A stretch of 46,426 bases of DNA from NCBI RefSeq assembly GCF_000931935.2, contig NZ_AZAC01000037.1, positions 1-46,426 of the forward strand. Reading direction: 5' to 3'. Under the pieces are notes generated by a model that was not told the origin of the DNA, did no database searches, and saw nothing but the letters and a program-made list of their open reading frames with translations. Both the position numbers and the translations under genes were made by a program. This DNA comes from Dethiosulfatarculus sandiegensis. GTDB lineage: Bacteria; Desulfobacterota; Desulfarculia; Desulfarculales; Desulfarculaceae. This document shows positions 43,542-46,426 of this stretch, one piece after another. The first letter of the stretch is position 1. Every line of letters starts with the position of its first letter.

Positions 43542-43586
43542 GTTTTCCCTGAACTCAGGTGACAATGGCCCCACCTCAGGTAAAAC
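43542..43586 (-). promoter_or_regulatory. SECIS-like stem-loop around the arsS UGA
   Basis: On the minus strand GTTTTACCTGA (43576-43586, including the UGA codon) is complementary at 10 of 11 positions to TCAGGGAAAAC (43542-43552), with a single A/G mismatch. Inside, GGTG (43572-43575) pairs with CACC (43558-43561) around GGGCCATTGT. An alternative small hairpin CCTG-AGTT-CAGG (43548-43559) starts 17 nt after the UGA and has GU in its apical loop, near where bacterial SECIS loops lie. Which fold is used cannot be told by eye. Confidence 0.65.
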
Positions 43587-44508
43587 CTGCTCCTGCCGTG
43601 CAGGTGTAGCAGTGGTCCAATAAAGGAATGGGGCTTCCCGCTTCAGGAGCCTGGGAAAGACTGCTTACATGGGTTTTTCTTCCTGCCAGGGGCTTATCCA
43701 CAGCCAGGTGAAAATCACAATCATACAGGTAACCGTCCCAATTAACCGAAACCTGGTTGCGGCACATTACCTGTTCCACGGCGCCGGGATTAAAGGCAGT
43801 GGCCAACCTCCCCAGATAGTCGTCCAAAAGGCCCTTTTCCTGTAGCCAGTTGCGGAACCTGCCCAGGGGCACATTGGCAAAGCTGTAAAGGTTGTTAAAG
43901 GAAATGCCGTGCTTGCCTAAAAGCTGCCTTTTAAAACGCTGCTCACTCTTTTGCTGGTCCGGCGGTAAAAAGGCACCGGCCGGATTGGTTATCAAGTTAA
44001 GCTCCAGGCCGGTGTCTTCTTTACCGTAACCCGCCTTGTTCAAAATGGATAACGCCCTGACGGTTCGATCAAAGACCCCCTTGCCCCGCACTGAATCGGT
44101 CTGTCCGGCGTTCAAGGCGGGGAAGGAGGCCATGATTACGATTTCCAGTTCTGCCATTTGAGCGATGAGATCATCGTGCTCCCCATCGGTTAGCGCGGTT
44201 AAGTTGGCCCTGAACATGACCTTTTGGGCCAGATTTTTGGATTTTTCCAAAAGCCGGGGGGTGTTGGGATTTAGTTCCGGGGCGCCACCTGTGATGTCTA
44301 TACTGTGAAAACCGCACTGCGATGCGTATTCGATGACTTGACGGGCAGTATCCCTGGACATGGATTCCGTTCTGTGCGGACCGCATTCAAGATGGCAGTG
44401 CTTGCAGGCCTGGTTGCAGACCAGTCCCAAGTTGATCTGCAGGGTTTTTGTTTCTGCCCTGGTCAGCTTGATATGGTGTTGTTTCAGGGTCTGGGCAAAG
44501 GAAACCAT
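43555..44508 (-). CDS. arsS: Arsenosugar biosynthesis radical SAM protein ArsS, selenocysteine form
   Basis: 317 aa if the TGA at 43576-43578 is read as selenocysteine (U311); a stop there would give 310. Radical SAM cysteines Cys31, Cys35, Cys38 (CNQACKHC), SIDITGGAPELNP after it. The C-terminal motif reads HCYTCTAGAGFT-U-GGAIVT then TGA. ArsS and its family end in CTAGAG..CGG, so the UGA falls exactly on the conserved Cys and the frame continues. ArsS makes the deoxyadenosyl-arsenic intermediate of arsenosugars. It is encoded 24 bp after an AhpD-like gene and before TVP38. Start ATG with GAGG close upstream. No arsM in the window. Confidence 0.88.
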
Positions 44509-44532
44509 ATGACCTCTTCCAACCGATGTTGA

Positions 44533-44865
44533 CTAGATGGAGAGTTTGTCTGCCAGTTTTTGCATCTGCACGCCATGCACCAGTGAAGCGCCTCCCCTTA
44601 TGGCGCAGGCCACATGCACAGCCTCGGTCATCTCGGCCTGATCAGACCCCTGCTCCAGACAGGCGTTGGTGTAGGCGTCAATACAATAGGGGCATTGCAC
44701 CGCATGGGCCACGGCCAGGGCGATCAGCGCCTTTTCCCTCTCCGTAAGGGCTCCCTCTGCAAAGACCGCCTCATAATAATCAAAAAATTTTTTGGCCAGG
44801 TCCGGCGCTTCTTTACCTATCTCGGGGAATTTATCCAAATCTTTGGGATCATAATAGGTATCCAT
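44533..44865 (-). CDS. Arsenosugar-associated AhpD-like (carboxymuconolactone decarboxylase) protein
   Basis: 110 aa. The AhpD core is LTEREKALIALAVAHAVQCPYCIDAYT: Glu43, His54 and the redox pair Cys58/Cys61, plus Cys69, with a following Gly/Met-rich helix. The length and the MDTYYDPKDLDKFPEIGK start fit the peroxidase-like protein that accompanies ArsS. It probably acts as a thiol/peroxidase-type redox partner. First gene of the minus-strand operon; AAAGGAA precedes the ATG. Confidence 0.92.
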   Translation of the reverse strand: MDTYYDPKDLDKFPEIGKEAPDLAKKFFDYYEAVFAEGALTEREKALIALAVAHAVQCPYCIDAYTNACLEQGSDQAEMTEAVHVACAIRGGASLVHGVQMQKLADKLSI

Positions 44866-45223
44866 CTGAGTTCCTTTCTGAAAGCGGTCAAGTCATGTGA
44901 ATATTGAGCTGTTTTTTCGGAATCGGCTTTTGGGGGCAGTCTCTCAAAAAAAACCAAAAAAAACCATATTAATAGAATAATAAGACAGACAAGGAAGTAT
45001 TTCCAGAATCTGATTTACCGGCCAGGTGTTTTTTGGGCAGAGGCTTTTTCAGGATGTCGGCGTCAGTCGGGGGCTTTTAGGTGCTCAAGATAAATTTTAG
45101 ACTTTCTCAACAATAAGAAGTACGGCATAGTGAGCTTTAAAATGTGTGGTTCCGCGTCCAATTTTTACCCATGCAGCCTTGGGGATAAAGGATTTTAATC
45201 ATGAGAATTGAGGAGGCTTTCAT
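44866..45223. other. Intergenic region, promoter region of the arsenosugar-type operon
   Basis: AT-rich, with two poly-A tracts near 44945-44965. It separates the minus-strand operon from the plus-strand pRiA4b-like gene and should contain both promoters. AGGAGG (45211-45216) serves the plus gene. I saw no ArsR-type operator that I could define. Confidence 0.4.
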
Positions 45224-45838
45224 ATGGCCCAAAACAATAATCTGATTCACCAGTTCAAGATCAGCTTGATCGGAACAGAGCCTGCAATATGGCGAAGGAT
45301 ACAAGTGCCAATCAAATTTAATTTTTGGGATTTGCATGTTGCCATTCAAGATTCGATGGGCTGGCTTGATTGCCATTTGCATGAATTTAGACTACGTCCA
45401 AAATATAAGCGTAAGATCATCCGTATAGGCATACCGGATAATGAATTTGGTGAAACATCAACCATTCCAGGTTGGGATGTTCCAACCGCAGAATTTTTTA
45501 TTGAACCTGGCGTGAAGCTAATTTATGAATACGATTTTGGTGATAGTTGGCAGCACGAAATCGTTTTGGAAGGAATTATTTTAAAGGAAAAGGGGGTTAA
45601 ATACCCTCAGTGCATTGGCGGTGAAGGTGCTTGCCCGCCAGAGGATTGCGGAGGCCTCCCGGGTTATTATAACCTTCTAGAGATACTGGCTAATCCAAAT
45701 CACCCGGAATATGAAGACGAGATGGCCTGGCTACAAGGCCATCTCAAGGATTACTATCCTTATGACCCAAACGAATTTGATCCTAAAGACGTTCGTTTTT
45801 GCAACTCTAAGAAACGTTGGGAAAAAGCTTTCATGTAG
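45224..45838 (+). CDS. pRiA4b ORF-3-like protein
   Basis: 204 aa, the usual size. Signatures: FKISLIGTEPAIWRRIQVP, FWDLHVAIQDSMGWLDCHLHEF, YDFGDSWQHEIVLEGI and CIGGEGACPPEDCGG, all typical of the plasmid pRiA4b ORF-3 family. These proteins are often found with insertion sequences or plasmids; function unknown. It is more AT-rich than its neighbours and lies about 55 bp before an IS256-family element, in line with horizontal origin. Confidence 0.92.
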   Translation: MAQNNNLIHQFKISLIGTEPAIWRRIQVPIKFNFWDLHVAIQDSMGWLDCHLHEFRLRPKYKRKIIRIGIPDNEFGETSTIPGWDVPTAEFFIEPGVKLIYEYDFGDSWQHEIVLEGIILKEKGVKYPQCIGGEGACPPEDCGGLPGYYNLLEILANPNHPEYEDEMAWLQGHLKDYYPYDPNEFDPKDVRFCNSKKRWEKAFM

Positions 45839-45894
45839 TGCTTGGGCTAATCAAATTTGTAGATAACGTAAGATATTTTTCGCTTTTAATAGTA

Positions 45895-45963
45895 GGTGGT
45901 GGTCTCCGTATGGTGAAATCGAAATTGCCAATATTTCACCCACCAAACGAAAGGACCACCACC
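45895..45963 (+). promoter_or_regulatory. Nested inverted repeats over the transposase start
   Basis: GGTGGTGGTC (45895-45904) pairs perfectly with GACCACCACC (45954-45963), and inside GGTGAAAT (45912-45919) pairs with ATTTCACC (45933-45940). In RNA entering from upstream this would hide the AAAGGA ribosome-binding site (45950-45955) and abut the TTG start. It may also contain the IS left terminal repeat. Confidence 0.6.
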
Positions 45964-46426
45964 TTGGACAAGGATAACACCAAAAAGCTCGGGCATGTCG
46001 TGTATATCGACGAGGGTAAGATTCGGGGCCATTTGGACGAAATGGTCAGGGGCACAGTGGAGCAGACCTTAAACGATTTACTGGATGCCGAAGCAGATAG
46101 ACTCTGCAATGCTCCCAAATATTCCAGATCCCCTGACCGGGTTGACAGTCGTGCCGGTCATTACGAGCGGAAGCTTTTGACCAAGGCAGGGGAAGTGAAA
46201 TTAAAGGTGCCAAAACTTAGGGAGGCCATCTTCGAGACCGCGATTATTGAGCGCTACAAGCGGCGGGAATCATCCGTTGAAGAAGCGATGATCGAGATGT
46301 ATCTGGCCGGAGTAAGCGTAAGACGGGTCGAATCCATAACCGAAGCGCTTTGGGGAACCAAAGTAAGCCCCGGCACGGTCAGTAAACTAAATAAGCGGAT
46401 ATACAGCCATATTGAAAGATGGCGCA
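45964..46426 (+). CDS. IS256-family (mutator-type) transposase, N-terminal part
   Basis: Open to the window end, 154 codons seen. Starting TTG at 45964 has AAAGGA eight bases upstream; an in-frame ATG at 45910 would add 18 residues. Recognisable stretches are RAGHYERKLLTKAGEVKLKV, PKLREAIFETAIIERYKRRE and EEAMIEMYLAGVSVRRVESI, then GTKVSPGTVSKLNK, as in IS256/Mutator DDE transposases. The catalytic DDE domain lies beyond the window. Incomplete because of the window edge, not because of mutation. Confidence 0.92.
   Translation, partial: MDKDNTKKLGHVVYIDEGKIRGHLDEMVRGTVEQTLNDLLDAEADRLCNAPKYSRSPDRVDSRAGHYERKLLTKAGEVKLKVPKLREAIFETAIIERYKRRESSVEEAMIEMYLAGVSVRRVESITEALWGTKVSPGTVSKLNKRIYSHIERWR

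Larger units (their letters stand above)
45895..46426 (+). mobile_element. Left part of an IS256-family insertion sequence
   Basis: Recognised from its transposase. The left boundary is not firmly defined; it should lie near 45870-45895. The right end is outside the window. No target-site duplication can be checked. Confidence 0.75.

Overview
The window reads as chromosomal DNA of a Gram-negative anaerobe, most likely a Desulfobacterota (former Deltaproteobacteria). This is an inference from gene content: outer-membrane genes (a TonB-dependent receptor and MltA), a selenocysteine-type arsenosugar radical SAM gene, FmdB- and DUF2939-like small genes, and many sensor and radical SAM proteins. 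Base composition is moderately GC-rich with AT-richer intergenic stretches. I recognised no rRNA, tRNA or CRISPR array.

Layout. 1-5.7 kb: hairpin-rich leader DNA, a membrane protein, three tandem palindromic repeats, a 5-formyl-THF cyclo-ligase-like gene and a 892-aa secreted beta-rich protein. 6.2-10.7 kb: an HExxH protein, an FmdB zinc ribbon, small conserved genes, a SAM hydroxide adenosyltransferase, a DUF2939 protein and a radical SAM protein. 11-15 kb: a receiver-like protein and a Ski2-like DEAH helicase. 15.4-19.8 kb: an LUD protein, an alpha/beta hydrolase, then a thrC-thioesterase-rlmH operon behind a clear sigma70-type promoter. 20.7-28.3 kb: a 1438-aa hybrid histidine kinase with an internal NrtA/NasS-like binding domain, a CheD-HDOD fusion that lacks the CheD catalytic residues, lytic transglycosylase MltA and a macrodomain protein. 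28.6-29.2 kb: gene remnants, including a broken AraC regulator. 29.2-35.2 kb: a siderophore-uptake type cluster (RhtX/FptX-like MFS, methyltransferase, TonB receptor, AraC regulator). 35.9-39 kb: an orphan PAS histidine kinase and an FAD protein. 39-44.9 kb: an arsenosugar-type operon on the minus strand. 45.2-46.4 kb: a pRiA4b ORF-3-like gene and the start of an IS256-family element cut by the window end.

The strongest observation is that arsS should be read through an in-frame UGA. The UGA replaces the conserved Cys of the C-terminal CTAGAG..CGG motif, the frame continues with GGAIVT and a second UGA, and a SECIS-like stem-loop surrounds the codon. The gene lies in an operon with an AhpD-like protein, a TVP38-type membrane protein, a mercuric-reductase-like flavoprotein, a fused pair of arsenosugar-type glycosyltransferases and a QueG-like Fe-S protein. 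No arsM methyltransferase is present in the window.

The second notable unit is the kinase at 20.7 kb with the CheD-HDOD gene 31 bp downstream. It looks like a cytoplasmic solute-sensing hybrid kinase paired with a two-domain signalling protein.
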